From positions 504,596-568,595 of the forward strand of contig NZ_VTUY01000004.1 of the NCBI RefSeq assembly GCF_008364765.1: a stretch of DNA of 64,000 nt. Direction: 5' to 3'. The notes under the pieces are model-generated. The model was not told the origin of the DNA and did not search any database. It saw nothing but the letters and a program-made list of their open reading frames with translations. Below, piece after piece: positions 8,201-16,385 of the stretch. Positions within the stretch are counted from its first letter, which is position 1. Every line of letters starts with the position of its first letter. The DNA is from Bacillus sp. CH30_1T (GTDB taxonomy: Bacteria > Bacillota > Bacilli > Bacillales > Bacillaceae_B). Both the position numbers and the translations under genes were made by a program.

Positions 8201-9025
8201 ATGCATGAAACAGAAACAAGAGAAGCTCTTTTACGGGAACTTGAAATTGTAAATAAATGGGCGGAAGACCAAAAAGGATTATGGTTTTGGGAGAAGCTTG
8301 GCCGTATTCCCTTTATGATTCTAGACCGGATCACTCCTCAAATGGTTCATAACAAGATTGGTCAAGCACTGGATGAAATAGGAAGCTACATACAAAAGGG
8401 CGGAAGTTACCTTACAAGCGAAAAAGAAGTCGTTAAGCGATTTACTAAGAAAACAGCCAATCCTCATTTAAATGTAGAAGAGATCGCAAAGCTGCCCATT
8501 TCTGATATGGATGAAGTAAGCGAAGGGATAGTGGGCATGAGAAAGAAGGTTGCGATGACCCAGGGGGCGACTACCGGAGTCGGTGGCTTCCTGACTCTAA
8601 GTATTGACATACCTTTCATCCTCGGCATATCACTTAAGACTCTTCAGGAAATCGCAATAAGTTACGGGTATGATCCAAATGATCAGCAGGAGCGTATTTT
8701 CATTATTAAATGCTTACAATTCGTTTCTTCAGATATTGTTGGGAAGCAAGCGATCCTTCAAGAACTATCAGACTTTAACAAAAAGGATATGGAGAAGAGA
8801 GAACAAACCCTTTCACAGCTTCAAGGCTGGAGAGAAGTGATGATCAGCTTCCGTGACAACTTCGGATGGAAAAAACTATTCCAAATGATTCCCATCGCAG
8901 GCATCCTGTTCGGCTCCTTCATCAATAAATCCATGATCTCAGACATTGGCGAAACCGGCCGTATGCTCTACCGTAAAAGACGAATCCTTGAGAAGCTGGA
9001 AGAGGGACGGACCTCTGAAATATAA
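8201..9025 (+). CDS. EcsC-family protein
   Basis: A 274-residue protein of the EcsC family, recognised by ELEIVNKWAEDQKGLWFWEK near the N-terminus, the glycine-rich hydrophobic segment ATTGVGGFLTLSIDIPFILG (about 128-148) and the C-terminal GILFGSFINKSMISDIGETG. EcsC is encoded with the EcsAB ABC transporter in B. subtilis but its molecular function is unknown; this is a stand-alone relative. ATG 8201 follows GAGGAGG by about 9 bp. The last residues (EEGRTSEI) are encoded by the left arm of a repeat pair, so the natural C-terminus may have been replaced by that element. Confidence 0.75.
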   Translation: MHETETREALLRELEIVNKWAEDQKGLWFWEKLGRIPFMILDRITPQMVHNKIGQALDEIGSYIQKGGSYLTSEKEVVKRFTKKTANPHLNVEEIAKLPISDMDEVSEGIVGMRKKVAMTQGATTGVGGFLTLSIDIPFILGISLKTLQEIAISYGYDPNDQQERIFIIKCLQFVSSDIVGKQAILQELSDFNKKDMEKREQTLSQLQGWREVMISFRDNFGWKKLFQMIPIAGILFGSFINKSMISDIGETGRMLYRKRRILEKLEEGRTSEI

Positions 9026-9093
9026 ATGTTCTGGAGAAAAGGCTATATATCAATTGCTTTTAATGATGAATGCAGATCAGAGGTCCGTCCCTC
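9002..9093. repeat. 92-bp palindromic element, perfect 17-bp inverted ends
   Basis: GAGGGACGGACCTCTGA at 9002-9018 and its exact reverse complement at 9077-9093 enclose 58 bp. The element overlaps the stop codon of the EcsC gene and the start of the next frame, supplying coding sequence to both. It looks like a small non-autonomous or REP-like insertion. Confidence 0.75.
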
Positions 9094-9373
9094 TGATCTA
9101 CAATCTTTTGTTTGGATGGAGGAGATCCGCAAAAGCGCATGCGTTTATGTCGATTCTAGTAATGAACCATGCCAAAAGATTAATGATAAGGAAATCATTC
9201 AGTCCTTAGTTGATTATATAAATGGTGGCATTGATTGGGATGATCAATCAACCGAACCCCGTTCACATAAAAAAACCTATAAGTTTGATCATGTAACAGT
9301 TGAATTCCTTTTCGAAGGAGACAAGGAAATTTATTTGAAATCAGATAAAGGGACAAAGCTAACCAAAACCTGA
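9026..9373 (+). CDS. Hypothetical protein with repeat-derived N-terminus
   Basis: A 115-codon frame whose ATG abuts the EcsC stop codon. The first ~23 codons lie inside the 92-bp palindromic element, and there is no good ribosome binding site, so the native start is probably lost or lies downstream (ATG 9116, MEEIRKSACVYVD). The remainder is charged and soluble (SLVDYINGGIDWDDQSTEP, FDHVTVEFLFEGDKEIYLK) with a beta-strand-like C-terminus. I recognise no family. It may be a decapitated gene, expressed only by translational coupling to the EcsC gene. A bidirectional terminator follows. Confidence 0.45.
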   Translation: MFWRKGYISIAFNDECRSEVRPSDLQSFVWMEEIRKSACVYVDSSNEPCQKINDKEIIQSLVDYINGGIDWDDQSTEPRSHKKTYKFDHVTVEFLFEGDKEIYLKSDKGTKLTKT

Positions 9374-9402
9374 ATTCCTAAAAATCATTAATCAGTAAAA
9401 TA

Positions 9403-9430
9403 AAAGGGACCTCCAAGTGGAAGTCCCTTT
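9403..9430. terminator. Bidirectional terminator
   Basis: Stem AAAGGGAC / GTCCCTTT with inner TCCA/TGGA pairing between convergent genes; A and T tails on both sides. Confidence 0.75.
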
Positions 9431-9434
9431 CATA

Positions 9435-9827
9435 TTATTCCTCTTCGCTTTTATCTTTATTAAACCAAAGCGGTTCATCATTATCCACTTCGCCATTGTA
9501 ATTAATCAGCAATTCTTCGCCAGCTTGAATGTCTTTGTAGGCATAAAAGTCGAAGGTATGGTTATCAAAATTTATCTCGTAAGTTGTATTAGGTGTATAA
9601 GAATGATTAAACAACATTCCATAACCTAATAGAAGTGCTGTATGATTGATTCCGTATTCAAATACATAATCCGCCAGGAACGTTTTCTCAATATGTTCAT
9701 GTTCTTCATTGGGATAGGGGATGACTGGTGCTTCATGAACCAGCTCTCCTTTGGCTATATCTCTTTTTGCAAAAACGCCACGATTAAGGTCACCGTCACT
9801 AAGGGACGATATTTTCACTTCGATCAT
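9435..9827 (-). CDS. SET-domain protein
   Basis: A 130-residue stand-alone SET domain. Diagnostic parts are GVFAKRDIAKGELVHEAP near residues 17-35, the knot motif GYGMLFNHSYTPNT (about 69-82, with the NHS asparagine and histidine that bind S-adenosylmethionine) and YAYKDIQAGEELLINYNGE (about 93-112, with the conserved GEEL and Tyr). SET proteins are lysine methyltransferases best known from eukaryotic histones; bacterial examples are less common and mostly of unknown substrate. The acidic C-terminus (DNDEPLWFNKDKSEEE) replaces the usual cysteine-rich post-SET. GAAGGTGGCATA precedes the ATG. It is a single gene, convergent with the hypothetical gene. Confidence 0.8.
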   Translation of the reverse strand: MIEVKISSLSDGDLNRGVFAKRDIAKGELVHEAPVIPYPNEEHEHIEKTFLADYVFEYGINHTALLLGYGMLFNHSYTPNTTYEINFDNHTFDFYAYKDIQAGEELLINYNGEVDNDEPLWFNKDKSEEE

Positions 9828-9918
9828 TATGCCACCTTCTTTCTAAATCCTTTAACTTAGTAAGCTTGACACGAACTGGATAGAAAAGCAATATTAAATC
9901 TTTATAACAGCCAGCTAA

Positions 9919-11232
9919 TTAAAACAAATTCCCCAAAAACCCTTGAATGCTTCGTGCACTGCGTACTAGCCAACTAGCCTTCTCTACTGACTCAGCGGCA
10001 TAAATATCCACTTTATAAGAAGGTTGTTTTTTATCAAATATATACTCATTCCTTTCTGGCGTATCGAGCATCATTTCTCCAATCTTTTCTCCTTTTTCAA
10101 TTGGAGCTTGAAGGGTCCCATCATCATTAAGCTTATCTTCATCTAATTTGATTGAAGCTTTCAGTTTATCTTTCTCTTCTTTTGTTACTCGAATAGATAT
10201 AGGCTTGTCTATCTTGATGGAAACCGATTGTTTCTTACCATCTGGAACGTCTAACGTGTGTTCCTTTTTCTTATCAATATCATTTAAATTATATTCAACC
10301 GTCTCAAACTCATCAAATCCATAATCAAGAAGTTCTGTCGTTTGAATAAATCGTTCTGCACTGCTGGGCTGTCCATATTCATCCTTGGCATCTAAAATAA
10401 CGGAAATATATCGGACTCCATTACGTTCCGCTGTCCCGGTAAATGTAGAACCAGCGAAGGGAGTGGTTCCAGTCTTTAATCCATCTGCACCTTTATAATA
10501 AAAAGATTTATCTTTTAAAAGACCGTTTGTGTTCTTCATGAGGAGTTCTTCCTCTGTATCCGGTCTGAAAACTTTGGAAGAGAGACTCGATGTCTCTAAT
10601 ACTTCCGGAAAATCATGAATAAGGTAATACGCTAAAGTGGCCATATCTTCAGCCGATACCATGTTTTCATCATTCACATCGGTTCCTTTCGGAAACATTC
10701 CGAGCATATCATAGTTACTCAGCCCCGAAGAATTAACAAATTGAAAACTCTCAAATCCAAGTTCTTTAGCTTTGGCATTCATCTGCTTCACAAATTCACC
10801 TTCAGTACCTGCCACCACTTCCGAAAGAGCAATTGCTGCGCCATTTCCTGATTTAATCACCATGGCATCATATAGTTCTCTTACCGTATACTCTTCATCC
10901 GCTCGCAGGGGGACATTGCTCAATCCGGGTGCATTCGCTAATTGATAGACTTTGTCGCTTACTTTATACTTTTGATCCCATTTAATCTTTCCTTCTTCAA
11001 TGGCTTCTAACACGAGATATTCTGTCATCATTTTCGTCATGCTGGCAATCCCGAGGAGCTCGTCTTCATGTTCCTTATACACAATCTTACCTGTATCTGC
11101 TTCCACTAAAATCGCAGCATCTGCATTTATATCTAATTTTGTCTTACCATGTGCCGTTTGCTGATAAGGCGTCATGGCCATAAGTGATATCATCAAAACC
11201 GACAGGCTTTGCTTTACCATATTCTTTTTCAA
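9919..11232 (-). CDS. dacA: D-alanyl-D-alanine carboxypeptidase (PBP5/DacA type)
   Basis: A 437-residue low-molecular-weight PBP that trims the terminal D-Ala of peptidoglycan stem peptides. A signal peptide (residues ~1-29) precedes the S11 peptidase domain with S64-M-T-K67, the S-G-N triad near 126 and K-T-G-T-T near 234. A beta-rich C-terminal PBP5 domain and an amphipathic membrane-anchoring tail (SVEKASWLVRSARSIQGFLG) follow. TTG 11232 is preferred: GGAGGT lies 5 bp upstream, while a longer frame to 11253 would place that site inside the gene. It is not next to guaB or pdxST as B. subtilis dacA is, so the symbol marks the family. Confidence 0.88.
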   Translation of the reverse strand: MKKNMVKQSLSVLMISLMAMTPYQQTAHGKTKLDINADAAILVEADTGKIVYKEHEDELLGIASMTKMMTEYLVLEAIEEGKIKWDQKYKVSDKVYQLANAPGLSNVPLRADEEYTVRELYDAMVIKSGNGAAIALSEVVAGTEGEFVKQMNAKAKELGFESFQFVNSSGLSNYDMLGMFPKGTDVNDENMVSAEDMATLAYYLIHDFPEVLETSSLSSKVFRPDTEEELLMKNTNGLLKDKSFYYKGADGLKTGTTPFAGSTFTGTAERNGVRYISVILDAKDEYGQPSSAERFIQTTELLDYGFDEFETVEYNLNDIDKKKEHTLDVPDGKKQSVSIKIDKPISIRVTKEEKDKLKASIKLDEDKLNDDGTLQAPIEKGEKIGEMMLDTPERNEYIFDKKQPSYKVDIYAAESVEKASWLVRSARSIQGFLGNLF

Positions 11233-11374
11233 ATCAGTACCTCCAAAAAACAATTTTACGCAACCAAATTATTTTACCATACAAGCCGCACAAACAACCC
11301 AAATCACCACAACCTTTTCAAATCGTTCATATTATTGTAAATAATTGTTTCGTGAAAAAATATTACCACGAGAT

Positions 11375-11389
11375 GAGGGACGGACCTCC
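11375..11389 (+). repeat. GGGACGGACCT repeat, intergenic single copy
   Basis: GAGGGACGGACCTCC in the leader region between the divergent carboxypeptidase and S66 peptidase genes. A 10-codon frame (ATG 11409, behind AGGAGGG) follows, too short to judge. Confidence 0.8.
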
Positions 11390-11471
11390 ATTTAAGGAGG
11401 GCGCGTAAATGTTGCTACCAGGATTATTTGCATCATTTTAAGAATTTACTCCACAATTGGTAAATAACCCC

Positions 11472-11500
11472 TTGTAGCAAGTCTACCAATCTGGTAAAAT
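11472..11500 (+). promoter_or_regulatory. Sigma-A promoter of the S66 peptidase
   Basis: TTGTAG at 11472-11477, 17-bp spacer, TAAAAT at 11495-11500, 25 bp before the gene's start codon. Confidence 0.6.
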
Positions 11501-11525
11501 CATCTAAAAAGTTTGGAGAGAGATT

Positions 11526-12539
11526 ATGATTACATATCCAATACTAAAAAAAGACGCAACCATAGGCGTGACCGCACCTTCATCAGGAGTACCATTGGAA
11601 CTACATGACATTCTCAAGCAGTCGATCAAAAAAATGGAGAGCAAAGGCTACTATGTTCAGTGCGGAGAGACCGTGTGGACGCAGAGTAAAGCTAAATCTT
11701 CCTCAGCTCAAATAAGAGCCATGGAATTGAACCAAATGCTGCAAGACGAAAAAATCTCCCTAATCATCCCACCATGGGGCGGTCAACTACTCATAGAAAT
11801 CCTTGACCTCATTGACTATGAAAATATTAAACCGAAATGGCTGTTGGGTTATTCCGACACGAGTGTGCTTTTACTGGCACTAACATTAAAGACCGGAATC
11901 GCCACTGCGCATGGAACCAATCTTGTTGATTTAAGAGGGGAGTACTCCGATCCAACGACTGCGCAATGGGAAACCGCTCTCTCAACGAAAGAAGGATCGT
12001 CTGTTACTCAGTATTCATCCCAACACTATCAAAAAGAATGGAATCACGACCAGCCTTCTCCAACAGTCTTTCACTTAAATGAGGCAACTATTTGGAAAAC
12101 AGCAGGAAATCAAGATGTAAAGGTCAATGGCCGTATACTCGGAGGCTGCATAGATGTCATCAGGCACTTGATCGGAACGCCTTACGGAAATATAGCAGAT
12201 TTTAGAGAGAGGCATATAAAGAATGAACCCATCCTCTGGTATTTTGAAAACTGTGAATTAAACACTGCTGATTTGCGCCGTTCACTTGTACAGATGAAAT
12301 TAGCTGGCTGGTTCGACCATTCTTCTGGAATTCTGTTTGGAAGAAGTGCTAGCAACACGCCTGTTGGTGATTATAAGATTGAAGATGTCTATCAAGAGCT
12401 ATCAGACGAGCTGCAGATTCCAATCGTGTACGATATTGACTGTGGGCATCAGCCTCCTCAAGTTACTTTTATCAATGGAGCACATGGAGAGGTAGAAGTC
12501 TCAGGTGGAAAAGGAAAAGTCATTCAAACATTCAAATAA
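11526..12539 (+). CDS. S66 peptidase (LD-carboxypeptidase/MccF family)
   Basis: A 337-residue serine peptidase of family S66. The nucleophile elbow GYSDTS sits near residues 104-109, the catalytic glutamate in WYFENCELN near 238, and the histidine in YDIDCGHQPPQ near 305, giving the Ser-Glu-His triad. The N-terminal IGVTAPSSG is also typical. The family contains LdcA-type murein tetrapeptide carboxypeptidases and MccF-type microcin C7 immunity proteins; PWGGQLLIEILD and overall length are closer to MccF, but the substrate is not decidable here. ATG follows GGAGAGAG. Single gene with its own promoter and terminator. Confidence 0.82.
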   Translation: MITYPILKKDATIGVTAPSSGVPLELHDILKQSIKKMESKGYYVQCGETVWTQSKAKSSSAQIRAMELNQMLQDEKISLIIPPWGGQLLIEILDLIDYENIKPKWLLGYSDTSVLLLALTLKTGIATAHGTNLVDLRGEYSDPTTAQWETALSTKEGSSVTQYSSQHYQKEWNHDQPSPTVFHLNEATIWKTAGNQDVKVNGRILGGCIDVIRHLIGTPYGNIADFRERHIKNEPILWYFENCELNTADLRRSLVQMKLAGWFDHSSGILFGRSASNTPVGDYKIEDVYQELSDELQIPIVYDIDCGHQPPQVTFINGAHGEVEVSGGKGKVIQTFK

Positions 12540-12544
12540 TCAAT

Positions 12545-12574
12545 AAAAAAACGTCCTACTCCAGGACGTTTTTT
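12545..12574. terminator. Bidirectional terminator
   Basis: AAAACGTCCT / AGGACGTTTT with a 5-nt loop, poly-A before and poly-T after, between convergent genes. Confidence 0.85.
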
Positions 12575-12578
12575 CTGC

Positions 12579-12971
12579 CTACTTCTTCGAAACTTTATAT
12601 CGCTTTTCATTCATCATCCACATGATGTATCCCCATAGCCATCCACCTGCTACACAGCATACGAGTAAAAGGGGAAGGTAGTCTCTGATCACTACATACA
12701 GAATCACTGAAAATACCAATCCAGTAATCAACGACCCATATACAACTGAAAAGAACCATTTCCCCTTTTTCCGAATGGTTTCCCAACGTCTCCAGTATGC
12801 GCCATCCTGCTCCCTGCTATTGATAAAGAAAACACAGGCATTCATAAAAAAGATAAGGCTGATGACCAAATACATGTAGGCTTTCGGATCTAACCAAAAC
12901 ACTAGAAAATTAATCAAAGAAGTGAAGGAGAACATGATATATATAAGTTTATTTTGTTTTATTTTTTCCAT
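12579..12971 (-). CDS. Small integral membrane protein
   Basis: A 130-residue protein with four hydrophobic helices arranged in two pairs (about residues 10-27, 33-50, 72-92, 97-117). A basic loop between the pairs (NSREQDGAYWRRWETIRKKGKW) should face the cytoplasm. ATG 12971 is chosen because the run GGGGGG lies 7 bp upstream; the longer frame from TTG 12986 would contain that site. No family recognised. It is a single gene, convergent with the S66 peptidase. Confidence 0.6.
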   Translation of the reverse strand: MEKIKQNKLIYIMFSFTSLINFLVFWLDPKAYMYLVISLIFFMNACVFFINSREQDGAYWRRWETIRKKGKWFFSVVYGSLITGLVFSVILYVVIRDYLPLLLVCCVAGGWLWGYIMWMMNEKRYKVSKK

Positions 12972-13120
12972 TCCAGCGCCCCCCAATCTTCTGTATTATA
13001 TCAATACCTTTCAATAACGACCAACAAATTCCAATATATTAAAGGAAATTCCCTACAGTTTCTAGAAGACTAAAGGTGATTAAGATAAGTTTACTTTCAA
13101 AAGATAAAGGAGCAATCATC

Positions 13121-13666
13121 ATGTTTACTTTTAAACTAAACGACGAATTAGAATTAAGACTTCTCGATATACAGGATGCTGAACGAATCCATGAACTGAC
13201 TGATCAATCCAGATCCTATCTGCGTGAGTGGCTCCCATGGGTGGATTACTCAAAAACGGTTGAGGATTCAACGGAATTTATTAAAGGTACACGTTTAGGC
13301 TTCGCGAATAACAAGAGCTTAACTACCGGCATCATTTATCAAAATGAAATAGTAGGAGTAGCAGGATTCAACATACTTGATTGGTCAAACAAAGTGGCAT
13401 ACATCGGCTATTGGCTTGGTGAGGGCTATCAAGGAAAAGGGATTATGACGACAGTTGCAAAGGGACTAACGAAATACGCGTTTGAATACTATAAAATGAA
13501 TAAAGTCGAAATAACCGCTGCAGAGTTCAACCATCGCAGTCGAGCAATACCCGAGCGTCTTGGTTTCAAGGAAGAAGGGAAGCTGAGGCAAAAAGAATGG
13601 ATTTACGATCATTTTGTAGATCATATTGTATATGGGATGCTTGCAGACGAATGGAAGAAGGCTTGA
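13121..13666 (+). CDS. GNAT acetyltransferase, RimJ/RimL type
   Basis: A 181-residue N-acetyltransferase of the RimJ/RimL subgroup that usually modifies protein N-termini or small amines. Typical parts: ELRLLDIQDAERIHELTDQS, WLPWVDYSKTVEDSTEFI, the acetyl-CoA loop IGYWLGEGYQGKGIMTTV (about 92-110) and NHRSRAIPERLGFKEEG. It resembles B. subtilis YdaF. ATG 13121 has AAAGGAG 8 bp upstream; the frame continues upstream to a GTG without a site. Its last 16 bp overlap the next gene. Confidence 0.85.
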   Translation: MFTFKLNDELELRLLDIQDAERIHELTDQSRSYLREWLPWVDYSKTVEDSTEFIKGTRLGFANNKSLTTGIIYQNEIVGVAGFNILDWSNKVAYIGYWLGEGYQGKGIMTTVAKGLTKYAFEYYKMNKVEITAAEFNHRSRAIPERLGFKEEGKLRQKEWIYDHFVDHIVYGMLADEWKKA

Positions 13667-14679
13667 AACAGCCCGTGCAAGATCCACTAAAGGAATTGAT
13701 CACCTGGGTTGAAGGCATTAAACATAAAAACTGGAGTTCTGCTGCATCCCTTTATATAATAAAGGATGATCAGGTCGTATTGGAGCATTATAGTGGCAGG
13801 CACTCCCATGAAAAAAATGCTTCTCAAATCACAGAAAAGTCTCAATTTAATGTAGCTTCTGCCCGTAAAAGTTATTTAGGCCTTACGGTTGCCTACGCTT
13901 TACATGATAAATATATTTCGAGTCTAGATGATCCCATCACTCAGTATTTTCCTGAGTTTGATAAGGATTTGTTCATGGGCACAACGATCCGTCATCTTGT
14001 AACTCATTTCCACGGACTCGATTCCGACGAAAATGGATACATATTTCGGGAATTCAAGCCCGGTAGCAGCTGGGCATACCGTAACGTGGGTGTGGACATT
14101 ATGACAAGATTAATTCACCGACTGTATGGAAAAGGGTTCCCGCAGCTATTAAACGAGATGGTTTTTACTCCATTGGGGTTTACTGAAACGGGATGGAGAA
14201 CGGAACCAAATGAAAATCTTGTAGCTATCATCGACCGCATTGATAAACCTGCACTTCCTGGACTCGGGACAGTTTCAGATGGCACGGAGAAGAATTTATT
14301 TGTATCTCCCAGGGAATTTGCTCTCTGGGGACAGCTACATGTTCAAAAAGGCATGATGAATGGAAGACAAATCGTCCCCTCTAAAGTGATTGAGACTGCC
14401 ACCACCATTCAAAATGTTTCGTATTCTGATTCCACTATTCCTGGGAACGGCCTGTTTTGGTACGTACAAGATATTCCACGAAATAAAAGTGAATTGGGGG
14501 AGAGGGTGCCTTCAGGATCTTATCAAATATTAGGTGTCACCGGTCCAACGATTCTTGTTATTCCTGCTTATAATGTGGTGGTGGCAAAAATGTACAACAA
14601 GCGATACAACTATGGAGGGGACCAATACCTTTATTATTTACGTGAGTTTAGTAACAAAGTGGCAGACCTATTTTCCTGA
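13651..14679 (+). CDS. Serine beta-lactamase-like hydrolase
   Basis: A 342-residue class C beta-lactamase-fold protein. The active-site S-x-x-K is in NVASARKSYLG (about residues 68-78), the tyrosine motif Y-x-N in WAYRNVGVD near 140, and the C-terminal motif near the VTGPT segment at ~305. It lacks a signal peptide, so it is probably cytoplasmic and an esterase or peptide hydrolase rather than a resistance enzyme. The start ATGGAAGAAGGC overlaps the end of the GNAT gene by 16 bp, which suggests translational coupling; no strong ribosome binding site is seen. Confidence 0.75.
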   Translation: MEEGLKQPVQDPLKELITWVEGIKHKNWSSAASLYIIKDDQVVLEHYSGRHSHEKNASQITEKSQFNVASARKSYLGLTVAYALHDKYISSLDDPITQYFPEFDKDLFMGTTIRHLVTHFHGLDSDENGYIFREFKPGSSWAYRNVGVDIMTRLIHRLYGKGFPQLLNEMVFTPLGFTETGWRTEPNENLVAIIDRIDKPALPGLGTVSDGTEKNLFVSPREFALWGQLHVQKGMMNGRQIVPSKVIETATTIQNVSYSDSTIPGNGLFWYVQDIPRNKSELGERVPSGSYQILGVTGPTILVIPAYNVVVAKMYNKRYNYGGDQYLYYLREFSNKVADLFS

Positions 14680-14711
14680 AAATGGTCCACCTCAATAAAC
14701 CGAGGAATGAA

Positions 14712-14729
14712 TTACCAAATATTTGGTAA
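14712..14729. promoter_or_regulatory. Perfect 18-bp palindrome, candidate operator
   Basis: TTACCAAATATTTGGTAA is a perfect palindrome 42 bp before the next start codon and just upstream of a TATTAT -10-like box at 14741-14746. It resembles a dimeric repressor site; the regulator is not identified. Confidence 0.4.
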
Positions 14730-14770
14730 CACTAATGTCTATATTATGAGTCGGTCTATGGGGGGATCCC

Positions 14771-15271
14771 ATGTTTCATGTTGTAGTCATTGTAGTGATA
14801 ATTCTCAGTTCTTTGAAGTGGGGATCCTGGAATAGATGGAGAGAATTTCTGCCCACCATCTATTACTTTAGTTTTTTCAATATGTTTTATCAGTATATCA
14901 GTTACACCATGAAGGCGGTTTGGGAACTAGATGGTTTTTTCATCAATATGTTTGTGACGGATTCTCTTTACACGATGATCGCTTATCCTTGCCTTGTGGT
15001 TCTATTTTTAAGCCACTATCCAGAAGAAATCAGGATGAAAATCCTCTATTATTTGAAATATATAGGTGTTGCTACATTAATTGAATGGGCAGCGGCAAAG
15101 ACGGATTCCATTGAATATTTCGAAGGCTGGAACCTGTGGTGGACCATACTGTTTTATTTTATTATGTTCCCCATGCTGCACCTTCACTTCAAAAATCCTG
15201 CCCGGGCATTGGTGCTTTCAGTGTTTGTCATTGCATTTTTACTTATAAGCTTTGACTATCATGTACTATAA
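14771..15271 (+). CDS. CBO0543-like membrane protein
   Basis: A 166-residue protein with five hydrophobic helices and few charges. The pattern WNRWREFLPTIYYFSFFNMFYQY, a central ALIEWAAAKTDSIEYFEGWN-like turn and a C-terminal helix pair match the CBO0543 family of Bacillaceae membrane proteins, whose function is unknown. The family call rests on memory of its pattern. The ATG follows GGGGGGAT. The upstream palindrome suggests specific regulation; a bidirectional terminator follows. Confidence 0.6.
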   Translation: MFHVVVIVVIILSSLKWGSWNRWREFLPTIYYFSFFNMFYQYISYTMKAVWELDGFFINMFVTDSLYTMIAYPCLVVLFLSHYPEEIRMKILYYLKYIGVATLIEWAAAKTDSIEYFEGWNLWWTILFYFIMFPMLHLHFKNPARALVLSVFVIAFLLISFDYHVL

Positions 15272-15273
15272 TA

Positions 15274-15309
15274 AAAACGGTGAATCCACATCTTGGGACT
15301 CACCGTTTT
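15274..15309. terminator. Bidirectional terminator
   Basis: AAAACGGTGA / TCACCGTTTT between convergent genes. Confidence 0.8.
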
Positions 15310-15326
15310 GCAATATGAAAAGATTA

Positions 15327-15830
15327 TTATAAGAACAAAACCATCAATTCTTCATCGAAATATTCATCGTTATATTTCAATGCCCGCTTTTCTGTTCCGT
15401 ATGGCTTGAATCCACAAGAGTGATAAAGGCCTTTCGCTGTTTCATTGGTTGTGACAACAGTGATCATGACTTGTTCAATGCCATCCTCCTCTTTTGCTTG
15501 AGAGATGGCAGCTTGAAGCAGCCCTCTTGCGATTCCTTTCCCTCGATGTGCAGGGGAGACATACATGGCAAAAATGGAAGCTTTATGTTTCATTTTTAAA
15601 GCTCCTTCACGTACAAGGGTCACTGCTCCTACTAGTTTCCCGTCATCAAAGTAACCAAACGTGTAGCTGCCCTTCTGTACAAGTCTCTCGGCTGTCATTT
15701 GAATTGGATTAGTACGGGCAATTGCTTCTTCATAGCTGCTGCCGAAGCTAGAAGGACTTTGCTGCAGCATTTCCAACCGAAGCTTCCAATAAGCTTCGGC
15801 ATGTTTTTCATTGAGTAATTGAATTTCCAT
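15327..15830 (-). CDS. GNAT acetyltransferase
   Basis: A 167-residue GNAT enzyme. The acetyl-CoA-binding loop is YVSPAHRGKGIARGLLQAAI (about residues 90-109), followed by VMITVVTTNETAKGLYHSCGF, which is the usual beta5-alpha4 segment, and a C-terminal strand ending in ELMVLFL. The N-terminal LLNEKHAEAYWKLRLEMLQQSPSSFGSS is common in Bacillus GNATs related to YhfO/YkkB. The substrate is unknown. AGAAAGAAGG lies before the ATG. Single gene, convergent with the CBO0543-like gene and divergent from the HIT gene. Confidence 0.8.
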   Translation of the reverse strand: MEIQLLNEKHAEAYWKLRLEMLQQSPSSFGSSYEEAIARTNPIQMTAERLVQKGSYTFGYFDDGKLVGAVTLVREGALKMKHKASIFAMYVSPAHRGKGIARGLLQAAISQAKEEDGIEQVMITVVTTNETAKGLYHSCGFKPYGTEKRALKYNDEYFDEELMVLFL

Positions 15831-15942
15831 TATTTTCTGACCTTCTTTCTGTTACATGATATGATGAGGGAAGCATTTATTTTAGCTATTCAAACTGAAT
15901 TCGACATTAAAGGTGGAATCCCTTTAAATTGGAGGTATATGA

Positions 15943-16374
15943 ATGGAAGATTGTATCGGCTGCCGCCTTGCAAATGAAAAAGAGAAAGTATTTATTATAT
16001 ACGAAAATGATCACGTGTCCTGCTTTTTGGACCATGTCCCGCATCACCCAGGACATACACTGATTCTCCCCAAACGACACAAAGTGGAAGTAACGGAATT
16101 AAATGAAGAAGAAAGCCTCTCCGTAATGAAAAGTTCACAACTAGTTGCACAAGCCATTCAGGCTCTATATGAACCATATGGCATTACCGTCTGCCAGAAT
16201 GGAGGCATATACAACGAGTTAACTCATTATCATATGCATGTTATCCCTCGTAATGAGGAACCGGAAAGATTCGGAGACTTATTCTATGGTGAGGCCGACG
16301 TTGAAACATACAGTGAATCCCTGGAAGAAACCCAGAAAAAAATGAAAAACTATATAAGAAGATTACTAGAATAG
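15943..16374 (+). CDS. HIT-family nucleotide hydrolase
   Basis: A 143-residue histidine-triad protein. The active-site motif H-Y-H-M-H-V-I-P lies near residue 98, the N-terminal CIGCRLANEKEKVFIIYEN and the LDHVPHHPGHTLILPKRH segment are typical of the Hint/Hit group, which cleaves nucleoside phosphoramidates and adenylates. The cysteine pair C4/C7 lacks the usual second zinc pair. GGAGGTATATGA gives a good start. The M29 aminopeptidase follows after 11 bp with its own RBS (AGGAG), so the two are likely one operon. Confidence 0.85.
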   Translation: MEDCIGCRLANEKEKVFIIYENDHVSCFLDHVPHHPGHTLILPKRHKVEVTELNEEESLSVMKSSQLVAQAIQALYEPYGITVCQNGGIYNELTHYHMHVIPRNEEPERFGDLFYGEADVETYSESLEETQKKMKNYIRRLLE

Positions 16375-16385
16375 GAGTAAATAAT

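Noticed and set aside
9417-9860. Plus-strand frames at 9417-9629 and 9642-9860
   Set aside because: They are antisense shadows of the SET-domain gene and lack start signals.
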